62,000 nucleotides of DNA, from the NCBI RefSeq assembly GCF_964340395.1, contig NC_135565.1, forward strand, positions 12,114,242 to 12,176,241. Reading direction: 5' to 3'. The DNA is from Glandiceps talaboti. Lineage: Eukaryota > Hemichordata > Enteropneusta > Spengelidae. Made by a program: the position numbers and the translations under genes. The notes below the pieces were generated by a model. That model worked only from the letters and a program-made list of their open reading frames with translations. It made no database searches and was not told the origin of the DNA. Positions 1 through 10,724 of the stretch are shown piece by piece; position 1 is the first letter of the stretch; each line of letters starts with the position of its first letter.

Positions 1-2
1 AT

Positions 3-43
3 CTAGCAAGCGGAATGTGCCGTTTCCAGTTTCTCAACAATTT
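3..43 (-). CDS. MLKL-like: MLKL-like exon 9: C-terminus and stop
   Basis: 41 bases after acceptor TTCCACAG, encoding EIVEKLETAHSAC and stop TAG at 5-3. The phase from exon 8 joins to make Glu447. The 3' UTR and poly(A) signal fall before the window. Confidence 0.85.
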
Positions 44-3000
44 CTGTGGAAGACAAAAAGTGAAATATAATTAGTGTTTGCTTCATAAATGATCATAAAC
101 CGAAAATATGGAATTTACACCCTGGTCGTTCTACGTCAGGACAATATGCTTCTATGTCATGAAAACGCGGACATGCGTCACTGGTTCAGTTGTGTTTGAA
201 ATATGAGTCAAAACGTTCAAAATTACCATTACATTCCCCGAATTTTCTTGGATATATATTACTGGCGATGGTATGATTATGTTATTCCCCAATATTTTTC
301 TTGATTCATCCGGAATTAAAATACATGTGACCTCAGGCTTTTTACACTACTCGTCTATCGACACGTGATGACAAAGACCCCTTAAGTCACTCGTATTTTC
401 ATTGGCTGAACGAAGATCTACATTTGGGAATAACTTCTAAATATGTATACAGGTTTCTCTTTGTCGAGTAACACCAATTTGATGTAAAAACTACTTCAAT
501 ATAGAAGGCAACTCTATCTTGCTTGAAAAAAAACAGGATCCAAAAGCATACTATTTGACAACATTAGTTCGATTGCTCGTAATGGAAAATAACGTAGAAC
601 TAATAGAACGTAGAATAGAACTAGTTATCTAGAAGATATTCAGCTAAGGAATATAACTTTACCTCCAGTGAAGGGTCTCGTCGTTGGTTCGTGTGCCCTG
701 CATCTTTCTACAATATCCCTAAAGTCATGGGGACATTCAATCGGTAGCTCTTCTTTTCTTTTTCTTATTAACACATATTTCAATAAATCTTGCGTAGACA
801 TTCCTAAAATAAAATAAAAAAGTAAAGTGTACTTTTAATGTCATAGACAGACACGTGATTTTCAATACATAAATTATTTTGTTCTATGAATGAGTCATTG
901 AAATATCGAATAAGTGAAAACGAATAGCATAAAGTTGTTTCTTATCAATAGACAATGAAATTGGCTTGACGAGAATAAAACAATTATGAGACCACTTGCT
1001 TGGTTGCTTTGACTGATGATAAATTGATCAGTTGCTTGAAAGATTTGTTGTGAGACTGCTTGACTGACGGATGGACGGGCGAGTGGGAGGTAAAATTGCA
1101 TGTAATGTTATGTTATCTTATCTTATCTTATCTTATCCGAACAACATTCAAATATTTTGCTTACTAATAATATCTCAATCCACGCCTGGCCTTTGCAGTT
1201 GAATCTTTACCATTCTTTTACTATTTTTAAAAATCTTACTGATGACAAGATCGTATTGATGAACAAATCTTTTGTTACCAGTACGGACTGAAATACGTCA
1301 ATGTTGTCATCATCATATTGTTGTTGAAAGATACTAACTATGGTTTCTTATATGGCTGTGTCATCTCAGTATCGACGTACCTTCAAATGGCTTCATCGAT
1401 GTGGCAATTTCCCACAAGACTATGCCATACCTACACAACAAAAGTATAACAAAGTTATCAATAACATTAAGCTTTTTATAATAAAAGCAAGGAAACTACA
1501 ATAAAATGACGTCATCTAGAACAACAATAACAACAATTTCGACGACGACGGCTATAACAGATTAACCGTTATTCCTTTAAAAGAGGTTTTTTTTAAACTT
1601 GTAACAGGGAGCTAATACAAATGAATGTTCTATTTGCAGACTACTGCATACTGCCATAAGCTCTTCTTCTTCCGTTCACATTGTAAGATACAACAATGAC
1701 ACTTGTATTGTAGTTTGTCTTTTTCTGTTGAATAAAATACTTTCCGACAGCTTTCCCAAGTATCACTCCGTACACAATATTTGTGACGTACCACACACAA
1801 AAACACTGATACTTACCCATAAACGTCACTCTTGTCATTGTACTTTTCATTCAAATTTTTAAGATGTTCTGGTGCAATGTAGTTTAAGGTGTTCTTACTA
1901 CTTCCATGATAAACTGCTGACGACTTTGTTTTAGCCAAACCAAAATCTGAAATCTTGAAGGTAGTGATAGAAATTTGTCAATAAATTAATAACAAGTAGA
2001 AATTGTACGTCATGTCAAAATGCCGTAAATTCACTTGGAAACCTAACACCATTTTATGAATGAAGTCAGGTACCTTTCTGTTTATAAATTACAATGCTTT
2101 GCATCAACATGAATTAAATACTTGTCTAAGGTACTATATACTACTGTATATAGAGTATATATAATTAAGTCATGCATATGAACAAAAATGGCAATTCCTC
2201 TCATTTTTCCATTACTCAAAACAAATAATCTTCGTCTGCAATGATTAGTTTTATAATAGTATACGAAGTAGATCAACGTATTAGACTAAGCAGATTATGT
2301 TAACTATATACCCCTCAGTGGCGGTATGGTGATGTGCTCATTTCTCTCGTCTTTACGCCCGTCTGTATGTCAGTGATACTATGCAAAGGCCAATATCATG
2401 TGAAATATTACACCGATCTTAAATACTGTGTATGCACAGTCATGCACCTGGGAATCTTTGCAATTTTACAAATTTGCCGTTTGCATTTTGTCTGCACGTT
2501 TTTGTAATGCATTGACATGTGTTATTACATAGTATTCAATGGTCTTGTCTTGTCTTGCCTTGTCTTGTCTTGTTTCTATTTCTGTATTTATCGCTATCTG
2601 TATGTATCTCTATTTCTCTATTTGTATCATTCTGTATCTGCATCGTAGACATACAAACACCAATACTGGTTGTCGCGTACGTAGTCAATGGTTACATGTG
2701 GAGCAATACAATCATTCAGTGAAACTTTGAAGGCTTGTACGTCGGGTGCAGAGCGAGCTACTTGTCTTGTCTTGTCTTGTCTTGTCTTGTCTAATCTCAT
2801 CTTCTAATGTAGTGTAGTATAGTCTAGTTCAGGAACTCTTTTGAAAATACTACATACATATCCATATTATACACAATATTATGGGATCCCAAAGTTCAGA
2901 TTAAATTTCAAATTGCCAGTTTCCGATAACATTAACAGATGTAGCAAGTGGTAATCTGATCCCCAGTTTCTTCATTTCTAAGGTTACCTCCCACCGGGAC

Positions 3001-6000
3001 GTCACTGATGCGCTAGGAATGTCATGGGCATAGTATACTATGCACACATCAAATTTGTTTCAGCGGGCAGCAATCAGTAATTTCAATAGCTCATGCACTG
3101 ACCTCGATTTGAACCATCAGTTTTAATGAATTAGCATTTAGTACTTCTAAAACCTTAAATTGCATAGATCTATTAACTTTATTTTCGAATTGATCTGTTA
3201 CAGATGCTCAAGCTGAAACAGGACCGGTTTTTTTGAAACTTTTGTTAGATATAATGACGTAATCGTAATGTTGTACACCCTGAATAGTTGTGAATTATCT
3301 GTTCACGAACATGTTTGTGTATCAGCCCGGGGGGGAGGGGCTACTCCCCTTATTTGATTATACGTATATGTGCCATCCTTTGGGGTGCGTTTTCAAGCCC
3401 TTTGGTCTAAAGCGGGGTCTGCTTTTTTTTTCTAGCTGAAGAGTCTAAAACGGGGTCCATTTTGTATTATTTTCGATTGTGTTTGGTCTAAAATGTGGTC
3501 CATTGTCCTTTTCCAAAACATAACTGCCATTCCATTTAGACCAAAATGTATTTTGGTCTAGCTAAACTTTCAACTTATAAAAACCTGTAATGGTCTAAAA
3601 TGGGGTATTGGTTTTTGGTCAAAGTGAGTGTAAAATGTGGCCTGGGGTTTCCAGCACTGGTACTGGCCACACACCTCTACCAGAGCTGACCACTGGGGTA
3701 CCGCCCCCGGGTGTATCAGTACACATAGCATGGTGTACTATATTTAATCAAATTGATTTTAGATGCGCACCCAAAAATTAGTTCCCTCAATCAATTACAA
3801 CTTTAACGTATAATACTGCTTATAAATAAATTAGACCTGTAATTGACATCTACAAGGTCTAAATATCAATATTTCAATAATTTTCTGTGAATATAGTGTT
3901 GGTTGTCTGGTTGCACAAGTAATACCCCAGTTATGTACAGATAATTATGCAGCTTTAAGGGCGACCCTTGTTATTTTCATGCTTCTTGTAATAGCATATG
4001 CATGGGTCAAATGTCAAGGAAAGAAAAACAGTAAGAGTAAATGTACTTGTTTGTGATGATTTCAATTCATAACAGTAATGTTATTATTGTGTCTCAGATA
4101 ATTATTAAAGCAAGACAACTACTAAAGTCCCATCATTCAGCAATCAATAATAATTTTCTTCAAGATATGTACGTTATGTTAATATCATCCTTGAAATCTC
4201 GCGTTTTTATTATCTGATCATAAAATGCATCATATTTCTTTATGCTCCCTTTTTTCACAGAGTCAGGGCATGTATGGTCGGTTGGGCCATGTGAAACTAA
4301 TGAAAATGGCTAGGGGCATCCTAATAACTCTTTACGTAAACTATATTTTGAGTTCAAGTAGAGATAACCTTTCCTATGCTCTATATTTATTCACGGGGTC
4401 CTGGAGGAATAAACAACTTTTATTCATAATTTCCTGGATTTCTATTACTATTTCCATGTTTATCTCTACCTCTGTCTCTATTTCCTACCGATATACTGTC
4501 TCATATGATTAGTGCACAGCTAATCCTAGAACAAACTTACAAACTATTTGCCCAAATAAAACATTAATGCCCCCCCCCCTCCTCCTTATAAATATCTACC
4601 TATCGCGATCGCAGTAATATTATATTTACAAAGATATATATTATATTACCTTTCGTTTATTATACCTCCTGGCCCTAGAGGTTTAGTGTGTACAATAGTA
4701 CTGCTAGGCGTCTATGTTTATCAGAATTAAATGTTGCAATACTACTTTCGCCAATTGTTTAAATTTAAAAAAAATGAAAATTTAGTGATATCTTGTTATC
4801 TGATGAAATGTTATAAAGATGAAAGGAATGAGAAAATGCAAATAAAATGCCAGCAAGGATGAGTAATGTGTAACTAACTTACTTCTCAATGTATTCAAAC
4901 GATTGTGTCTGCTAGCTGAGAAGCTATTTTAAGTTAGATTGACTGCTTACTAGGATATTTGTGTACATAACATCATGTTTGAATTATGTCATGCGTTACC
5001 ATTGAGTTCATTAGTGTATTACATATTATGATGGTTTTGAAGAGTCAACAATATGAATCATGTTATATGCTGCATATTACAAATATTACAAATACTTTCT
5101 CTGACACGGTCTCGACATATCAATAAGCGACAATGTTGGGTTTTCAAAAGAAATTTATGAAGTATATCCAATTACTTGCATGCAATAGTTGGCCAAGGAA
5201 ACAAGCAACATGTTTCAAATTGTATGACAACTGCCTTGGACGTTTCACTTATGGTCGCACCTCGTGATTGACTGAAAGCAAATACGATTGGTTAAAATTC
5301 ATCGTGTTTCATTTCTTGCGCACACCGTTAGTTTTAAAGAAGTGGCTTATTTCAGTGGTGACTTACTTTAACATCCTTTGATTTGTTTACGAGGAATTTG
5401 TCGCTTGAAATACATCGATGAAGCATGGGTGGTTTGCCACTGTGGAGTTGATAAAGGCCCCTGGCACCTCCCAAAGCTAACCATATTCTGTTCTTCCAGG
5501 TGAGGTCGTAGTCATCAGGTGGATTGTCCAAGAAATCACGAAGACTTCTGTATTGCATAAACTCCATAACGACGAGACAATTATCTGTGACAAATGAAAA
5601 ACAATCAACAATCTGCGATAATTGAGGTGTAAGTCTTATATCACTGTAGATATCTTGTTTGTACCTCAGCCTTTATATGTTGTAGAAAATGGTTGTGATG
5701 CACTTTACGTTTCCAAATTGTTGTGATAATGTGTCTGTAATCATCCTGAATTAGTAAAACTTTCAGTAGTGATATTTTGAATTCTCCAATAAGATGGGTA
5801 AAATTTAAATAATGCTATTGCCTTGATGGAAGAATGGATAATTATAGTGTTGTGAGTAAAATAACTATTATTAATTATCTCACTTTCCTTGAAATTAAAA
5901 GCTATTGAACTAATATACAAGCACACACACTACTTTGGTGTGATAATGATTGCCCACAACAGCGCGACAATACATAAATTTGAGAATTTATATAGTGGGA

Positions 6001-7132
6001 AGTGTGTCCTCTATTCCAAATGGGGTGAACTTAACGATGTGCTAATGCCGAAAGCCTCATTACGTAGTGATTTATAGATACACTGTTCATTCTGGCATGC
6101 TCTGAATTGTAGTGTAGGTAGGTCAAGTGTGATAAACTTCAGAAATTAACATTCACTTTTTACAGACTTTATGAATTGACACAACTATATAAGCAACCAC
6201 TAAGAACCAAGTGCCCTTCGTCCAAATCTTGCATTTTCATAGAAAACTGGGTAAAATAATGAAAACTCTCCCACATTTCCTCCTTGACCTTTTTTTACGT
6301 ATTCGAGAAAATATCTAATAATAAAATCGCAACGATTGTGAATTCTCATAAGAAATAGTGGATGCGGAAACTGATATCAACTTAAAAAGACAGTATAAAA
6401 CTGTTCTTCCAATCTGTAATGGCTGTACATCTGATAGGAACAAAAAACAACACATGGAGACCATTTGGAAAACAATGGAAAAACTGAACTAGACACTTAC
6501 ACATGAAATAAAATCTACCTACCCCCACCTATTCTTAAATTGAGTGTAATCGGAACCATGCACTCTTTTTTATTAGGCCTAATATTATTGTTATGTATAA
6601 AAACAATATACACGTGCAAAACACACAACACACATGTGCTGTATTCATTTTCTGTTGACATAGTTTATTCCTTGTGCGGCAGTAGCATAGATAGAAGGCA
6701 TACCATTGTGTAAGTTAATCTCCGCTATCATATATCTATCGTGTCACAGTTGTGGTTGTTCTTCCACGTATCAACATATGGTTTTTGAAAAGTCAGTCTA
6801 TTATGCTACAAGAACACCAACTGTCTCAGAAGATCCTACTTAATTTAGCTACTTAAAAAATTAAAAGAATTTTAAAATCTATTCCACGCGTAAAAGTATT
6901 CGATTGACCTTTTCTGACCATAACAACTTCAAGTGGTAAATGTATACGATTTACATAGTCAATTATTGTAATGTGTCAAGTTAACAGTCTCTCATACTAA
7001 TAAATCATTGGATCGATTATTCATCTCTTTATGTTTGTCAATGTTTTTGGATTATAGGTCTATTAAACAGAACTATGGCTAGACTAACTGTTGTAAAAAA
7101 AAAACATTATCACACTATATAACGAGAAATGG

Positions 7133-7189
<57 letters not shown>

Positions 7190-9767
7190 TGCTGCAACAC
7201 AGTTGTTCACGGTTTGCAAAATAAAGTTAGCTATGTCATTATAATGGTATGTGTGTTTTTATTGTTTGAGTAAAACATAGAATATAATATTACCTGGTTC
7301 TGTGCAAATTCCAAAAGGCCGTACAACACTGTCACAATCAAGCCGTTTCATGTTCGTAGCTTCTTTTACCAAACTTTCTTTTAATCCTTCAATGCAGCCC
7401 CTGAAAGCAAACATAGTCAGGATAATTTATTCACTATAGCAAACATTCTGAAGTAATTGCTAAAGCATACCTTTAACATTATTTTTCCATTATCTAAGTA
7501 GAATTTATATTATATAATTACAAAAGCTGCAAATTTTCCTTTATCTATGCAGTCTTCAGTTAAGGATAAATCATATATAACACAGAACTTGAATGTTATT
7601 TCATTTTGTTTTACATTAAATTTGCGGCCTACAATATACCTAATAAAAGTTTCCATGTTTACGCACTTCTCATGGCCTTTTTTGTCCTTGCAAAGGCTGC
7701 ATGTAAAGGCACGTCGGCAAAGATTCCCACGTCATAATAATTCTGCAACTAATTATATGTGAATCCGCTCTGTCCGTAGGCACAAAGTATTATGGGTGAA
7801 TATGGTAAAATAGTTATTACTGCATAACAGATTGATTCTATAAAATATATGAACATATTTCTTAGACTAGTAATTAAACAATTTTATGCATTCATTTAAA
7901 TTTGAAAAGCATTTTTTTTAAATTTACATGATGATCATTCTTTTTAACCCAACAGCTATGCAAATTTGTCAGGTGTCCATCAGTTTCAACTAAAATATGC
8001 ACAGCAAGCTATGTTAATAGCGAAAAATAACCGGAACTACTTTCAGTTTATATTGTATTTTGGGGGACTCAAAAACATTCCTGTCCACTACCAGGAGATG
8101 GTTACTATTTTGATGGCACATTGAAAATGTATTAATTCCGTGAATAATTGTCAAGTCATTAGACTTTGATGTCCGACGATGGGCAGATGAGTCTCTGGTA
8201 ATGTGGACAGTGTAGAAAGCTGATGTCCCATCACTGTATTTGACTACAATTATTCAATAAAACCATGGTCATGATCTCTATAGCAGACAATGAAAGAATT
8301 CATGATTCCAAAGTGTAGCGAGAGTATTCTTGTTACTTCAAAAATTGAAAGTAAGACAGTGAAATGTATCATAAATAAACCATTTACACACCAACAGATA
8401 CACCAATGTCATCCAATCTTAGAACCGAAGAGGTCAAGGGTTACCAGCTGATCATGATACACCAATTAACAGCGACCATATGTAAGCATAACAAATCATA
8501 GTGTTTGTGTGTTAATTGAAATTATTACCGAGCCCAATGGCGTCAAAATGGATGCTATAGTGTACAGAATGTATTGCAGGATTTAATTTATTCTCGCTCA
8601 CGATGTTGTGTTTTGTCATCCTATCACACGCGAATAATGGAATATACAGCTGCAGGATCTGGAATACAGCGGATCACCGTGAAAATAAGTGCATCCCTGT
8701 ATAGTCAGTTCCACATTTCGACATTTCAAAGTGTGCCTGTGGTACATTGACCTCTGAAGTGACCGCAAGAATGATAATTCTAATATGTAATTTCTGCCAA
8801 TGCTCTCTTTCAGCCTCCGGTCGGTCGACGGCTTCTAGCATGCCTCCTGGGAGTATGCTTTATGAACGCTCTGTAAACTAGATTTGCCATATGTAGTGTA
8901 CAAAACAGCTGTCATCATCAGCAAACAAACCACAAACATTCATCCTACAACTGGGCCTGCCTGCAAAGACCACCAGCAGACATTTCTGTATATTATTTAG
9001 GTCCTATTTTGCTGCATCGAAAATATGATAAATGAATTCACTTGCAAGAATTTACTGTTGTACATGTTGACTCCAGTTTTGGCGACAATTAATGCACATG
9101 TGACTCGGGACTGTTCGGTCGAAATAAAGACAGTTGACACAAATCTGTCCTCAGTCGAGTAATCGCTTTACTGTTTTTCTTTTAAAACGAGAGGAAAGTG
9201 TTTACTCGTAAAGTATTTTTTTCTCGTCGATGACAGGTAGGTTCAGGATGGATTGGCAGATTTTCCATCGACGTCTAAAGGGGAGTGTTATGTAATGATT
9301 TAGATGTTAACATGTAAACGTTATGGAGGTTGCTGTAAATCGTCCCTACCTTTTAGGAGTAAATTTCTTGACCGCCACTGTATCTGCAAAACATTCTGCT
9401 CTGTACACAGTTCCATATCTACCAGATCCAATCTCTTCATGTACTGTCAAATCATTGCTACTAATGTGCCTTAACTCTGATTTCTTCAGACCACTTTCTG
9501 AATCTACAAAGAAAAGTAAAGACTTTTGGAGAATGAAATACTTTCAAATTAAATAGGCAACATTTTTCCTTTTCCATTCCTTTTTCATTTTTAACAGATA
9601 TTTAATTTCCTAAACAGCGCATACATACATACATACATACATACATACATACATACATACATACATACATACATACATACACACGCACGCACGCACGCAC
9701 GCATGCATGCATAATACATACATACCATGCATACATGCATGCATGCATTCATACATACATACATACA

Positions 9768-9800
<33 letters not shown>

Positions 9801-10710
9801 CCATCCATCCATCCATCCATCCATCCATACATACATACATACATACATACATACATACATACATACATACATACCTCTTGCCACTGATTGCTTAATCTCA
9901 GTCTTGACAGAATCTACCATATTGCAGAGATCCTCTTGGCCTGTGTGGAATAGATAAAACCAATTATCTGAGTTTAAAACACATACAAACAGGGACCACA
10001 ACAGTGATGATATGTCTGCAAAGGGTCAACAACATGCAATCGTTAATATATGCAGACATGTAATTAAATACAAGTAACGTAACGTAATGTATAGTGTTTA
10101 TGGATCGTTCTATGTCATTTCACTCTTGCCTTATCTGATTACAACTTACACGAGCTTATGTTACGATGCCTGCCGAGAACGCAGTCAGAAAAGAAGGCAG
10201 GCATACGGATACACGAGCAGTATTTATAGGAGTATTACAAGTACCTTTCCGTAGACCATCAAGATAGGTTTTGAATTCTTCACAATCTTTTCTTTCATCT
10301 TCATCGTCTTCGTTATTTTTCTGTTTCCTATCAACAAAATTATCACATCTGGTTGTAATGGCAAAACCTAACAATTCCGGTACGACGCTATCTATCAGAG
10401 AATTCAAGTCATCAAAACCAGACTTGATGTCTTCTAGTTTCAAAGTTTTCAAGAATGTGTCCTCCTTCCGGAATTGAGAAATGAAGTCTGTTGCATCCTT
10501 TAAACACGAATTAAGTTTCTGTAGCGGTTCCTGATAGGCGGTTCGTTCATCTTCAGTTTCGAATTGTAGAATCCTTGCTAGTATTGGCTCTAATTCACCG
10601 ATTCTCTCACAAAGACGTATAGATCTTTCTTTGTGTACATTCACCTCTTTTGCGATCTTGCTTATTTGAAGGGTTGATGAAGCAATTGCTTCCAGAGTGT
10701 CCAGCGACAT
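3..10710 (-). CDS. MLKL-like: MLKL-like pseudokinase (4-helix bundle, brace, pseudokinase), nine coding exons
   Basis: Joined exons (minus strand, in order): 10710-10245, 9940-9875, 9503-9350, 7400-7294, 5584-5367, 1953-1817, 1430-1381, 803-663, 43-3. All introns are GT/AG, all phases close, and the product is 459 residues; as I recall, human MLKL is 471. Residues 1 to about 120 are a helical, charged bundle like the MLKL executioner domain; about 125-190 are brace-like. The kinase fold follows: glycine loop 203-208, beta-3 Lys223 in VAVKK, alpha-C Glu242, ARGLYQLH 305-312, HRC 320-322, DFG 340-342, APE 364-366, SDVYGYGIVLWEIAT, then ERCRAHEPTTRP near the end. The catalytic Asp is Cys322, and the loop Lys and Asn are Ser324 and Lys327, so phosphotransfer is unlikely. 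ARGLYxLH, FGIC, GIVLWEIAT and CRAHxPxxRP recall vertebrate MLKL rather than RIPK or plant kinases. In vertebrates RIPK3 phosphorylates MLKL, which then permeabilises membranes (necroptosis). That role here is inference. The 3' UTR lies outside the window; the first non-coding exon was not located. Confidence 0.93.
106..325. repeat. Dispersed repeat copy A
   Basis: This segment in the last MLKL-like intron resembles 12912-13105, upstream of the gene, in the same orientation. Both share GTTCTACG near the start, CTATGTCAT, ACCATTAC and TTACTGGCGATGGTAT in the same order. No terminal repeats or coding capacity seen. Confidence 0.6.
663..803 (-). CDS. MLKL-like: MLKL-like exon 8: kinase C-lobe
   Basis: 141 bases (acceptor ATTTTAG, donor GGAG|GTAAAG) encoding helices alpha-G to alpha-I, including ELPIECPHDFRDIVERC then RAHEPTTRPFTG. 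CRAHxPxxRP matches the MLKL C-lobe. Confidence 0.9.
1381..1430 (-). CDS. MLKL-like: MLKL-like exon 7: kinase alpha-F helix
   Basis: A 50-base exon (acceptor TTGTGTAG, donor GAAG|GTACGT) encoding YGIVLWEIATSMKPFE. It completes the SDVYGYGIVLWEIAT motif across the splice. Confidence 0.9.
1817..1953 (-). CDS. MLKL-like: MLKL-like exon 6: DFG, activation loop, APE
   Basis: 137 bases between acceptor CTTCAAG and donor TATGG|GTAAGT. It encodes ISDFGLAKTKSSAVYHG then NYIAPEH and DKSDVY. DFG is intact, unlike human MLKL where this position reads GFE. The Ser348-Ser349 pair falls in register with the human RIPK3 target pair Thr357/Ser358 when DFG is aligned with GFE (human sequence recalled, not aligned here). 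Confidence 0.92.
2525..2795. repeat. TCTTG pentanucleotide microsatellites in an MLKL-like intron
   Basis: TCTTG/CTTGT runs at about 2543-2573 and 2761-2791, with a related TCTTA run at about 1112-1137. They make short spurious open frames in the 1954-5366 intron. Confidence 0.7.
3325..3715. repeat. GC-capped interspersed element
   Basis: A compositionally distinct block starting CCCGGGGGGGAGGGG and ending GGTACCGCCCCCGGG, so its ends are roughly inverted. Inside, TTTGGTCTAAA-like phrases recur several times with variations (GGGGTC, TGTGGTCC). It looks like a non-autonomous dispersed repeat in the large MLKL-like intron. No coding capacity or clear target duplication. Confidence 0.5.
5367..5584 (-). 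CDS. MLKL-like: MLKL-like exon 5: hinge and degenerate catalytic loop
   Basis: 218 bases between acceptor TGTCACAG and donor TTAAA|GTAAGT. It encodes the hinge (CLVVMEFMQYRSLRDFL), ARGLYQLH and the catalytic loop HRCISSDKFLV. In active kinases this loop is HRDxKxxN; here Asp, Lys and Asn are Cys322, Ser324 and Lys327. The exon is intact with clean borders, so the change is not a sign of gene decay. Confidence 0.93.
7133..7189. repeat. (CTGT)n microsatellite
   Basis: About 14 uninterrupted CTGT units in the intron between MLKL-like exons 4 and 5. Confidence 0.95.
7294..7400 (-). CDS. MLKL-like: MLKL-like exon 4: alpha-C helix
   Basis: 107 bases between acceptor TGCTTTCAG and donor CCAG|GTAATA. 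It encodes the alpha-C helix (SLVKEATNMKRL, Glu242 as likely salt-bridge partner of Lys223) and VVRPFGICTEP; the FGIC motif is shared with vertebrate MLKL. Confidence 0.9.
8081..8209. repeat. Small fold-back (imperfect inverted repeat)
   Basis: CTGTCCACTACCAGGAGA near 8082 and TCTCTGGTAATGTGGACAG near 8190 are inverted copies with one indel and one mismatch, about 90 bp apart. Possible small MITE in the intron between exons 3 and 4; no target duplication identified. Confidence 0.4.
9350..9503 (-). CDS. MLKL-like: MLKL-like exon 3: kinase N-lobe, glycine loop and VAVKK
   Basis: 154 bases between acceptor TTTGTAG and donor AAAG|GTAGGG. It encodes EIGSGRYGTVYRAECFADTV then AVKKF: a complete glycine-rich loop (GxGxxGxV) and the ATP-anchoring Lys223. 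Nucleotide binding may therefore be kept even though the catalytic loop is degenerate. Confidence 0.92.
9618..9873. repeat. (CATA)n compound microsatellite
   Basis: Mainly CATA, interrupted by CACG, CATG and CCAT runs. It fills most of the intron between MLKL-like exons 2 and 3 and explains the open frames of Tyr/Val/Cys/Met or Ile/His/Thr repeats on both strands. Confidence 0.95.
9875..9940 (-). CDS. MLKL-like: MLKL-like exon 2: brace-region helix
   Basis: A 66-base exon flanked by an acceptor (CCACACAG) and a donor (AGAG|GTATGT), encoding QEDLCNMVDSVKTEIKQSVAR between split codons for Gly156 and Asp178. It lies where MLKL has its brace helices. The donor abuts a long CATA array, so the array starts only a few bases into the intron. 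Confidence 0.85.
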
Positions 10711-10724
10711 CTTTCGGAATCTAC
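10245..10724 (-). CDS. MLKL-like: MLKL-like exon 1: start codon and N-terminal helical bundle
   Basis: The coding part is 10710-10245 (155 codons plus one base), with ATG at 10710-10708 followed by SLDTLEAIASS. An acceptor (TTTCCAG) ends at 10725, so 10724-10711 is probably 5' UTR and at least one non-coding exon lies upstream. The donor is AAAG|GTACTT. The peptide is predicted helical, with spaced Leu/Ile and the segments LCERIGELEPILARIL, LQKLNSCLKDATDFISQF and FDDLNSLIDSVVPELLGFA, matching the order of helices in the MLKL/HeLo-like bundle. An acidic stretch (NNEDDEDERKDCEEF) follows and could be the bundle-brace linker. Assignment rests on pattern and on the linked kinase exons, not on an alignment. 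Confidence 0.9.

Noticed and set aside
9591-10001. 136-codon minus frame
   Set aside because: Only the part at 9940-9875 is real (MLKL-like exon 2); the rest is intron and CATA repeat.
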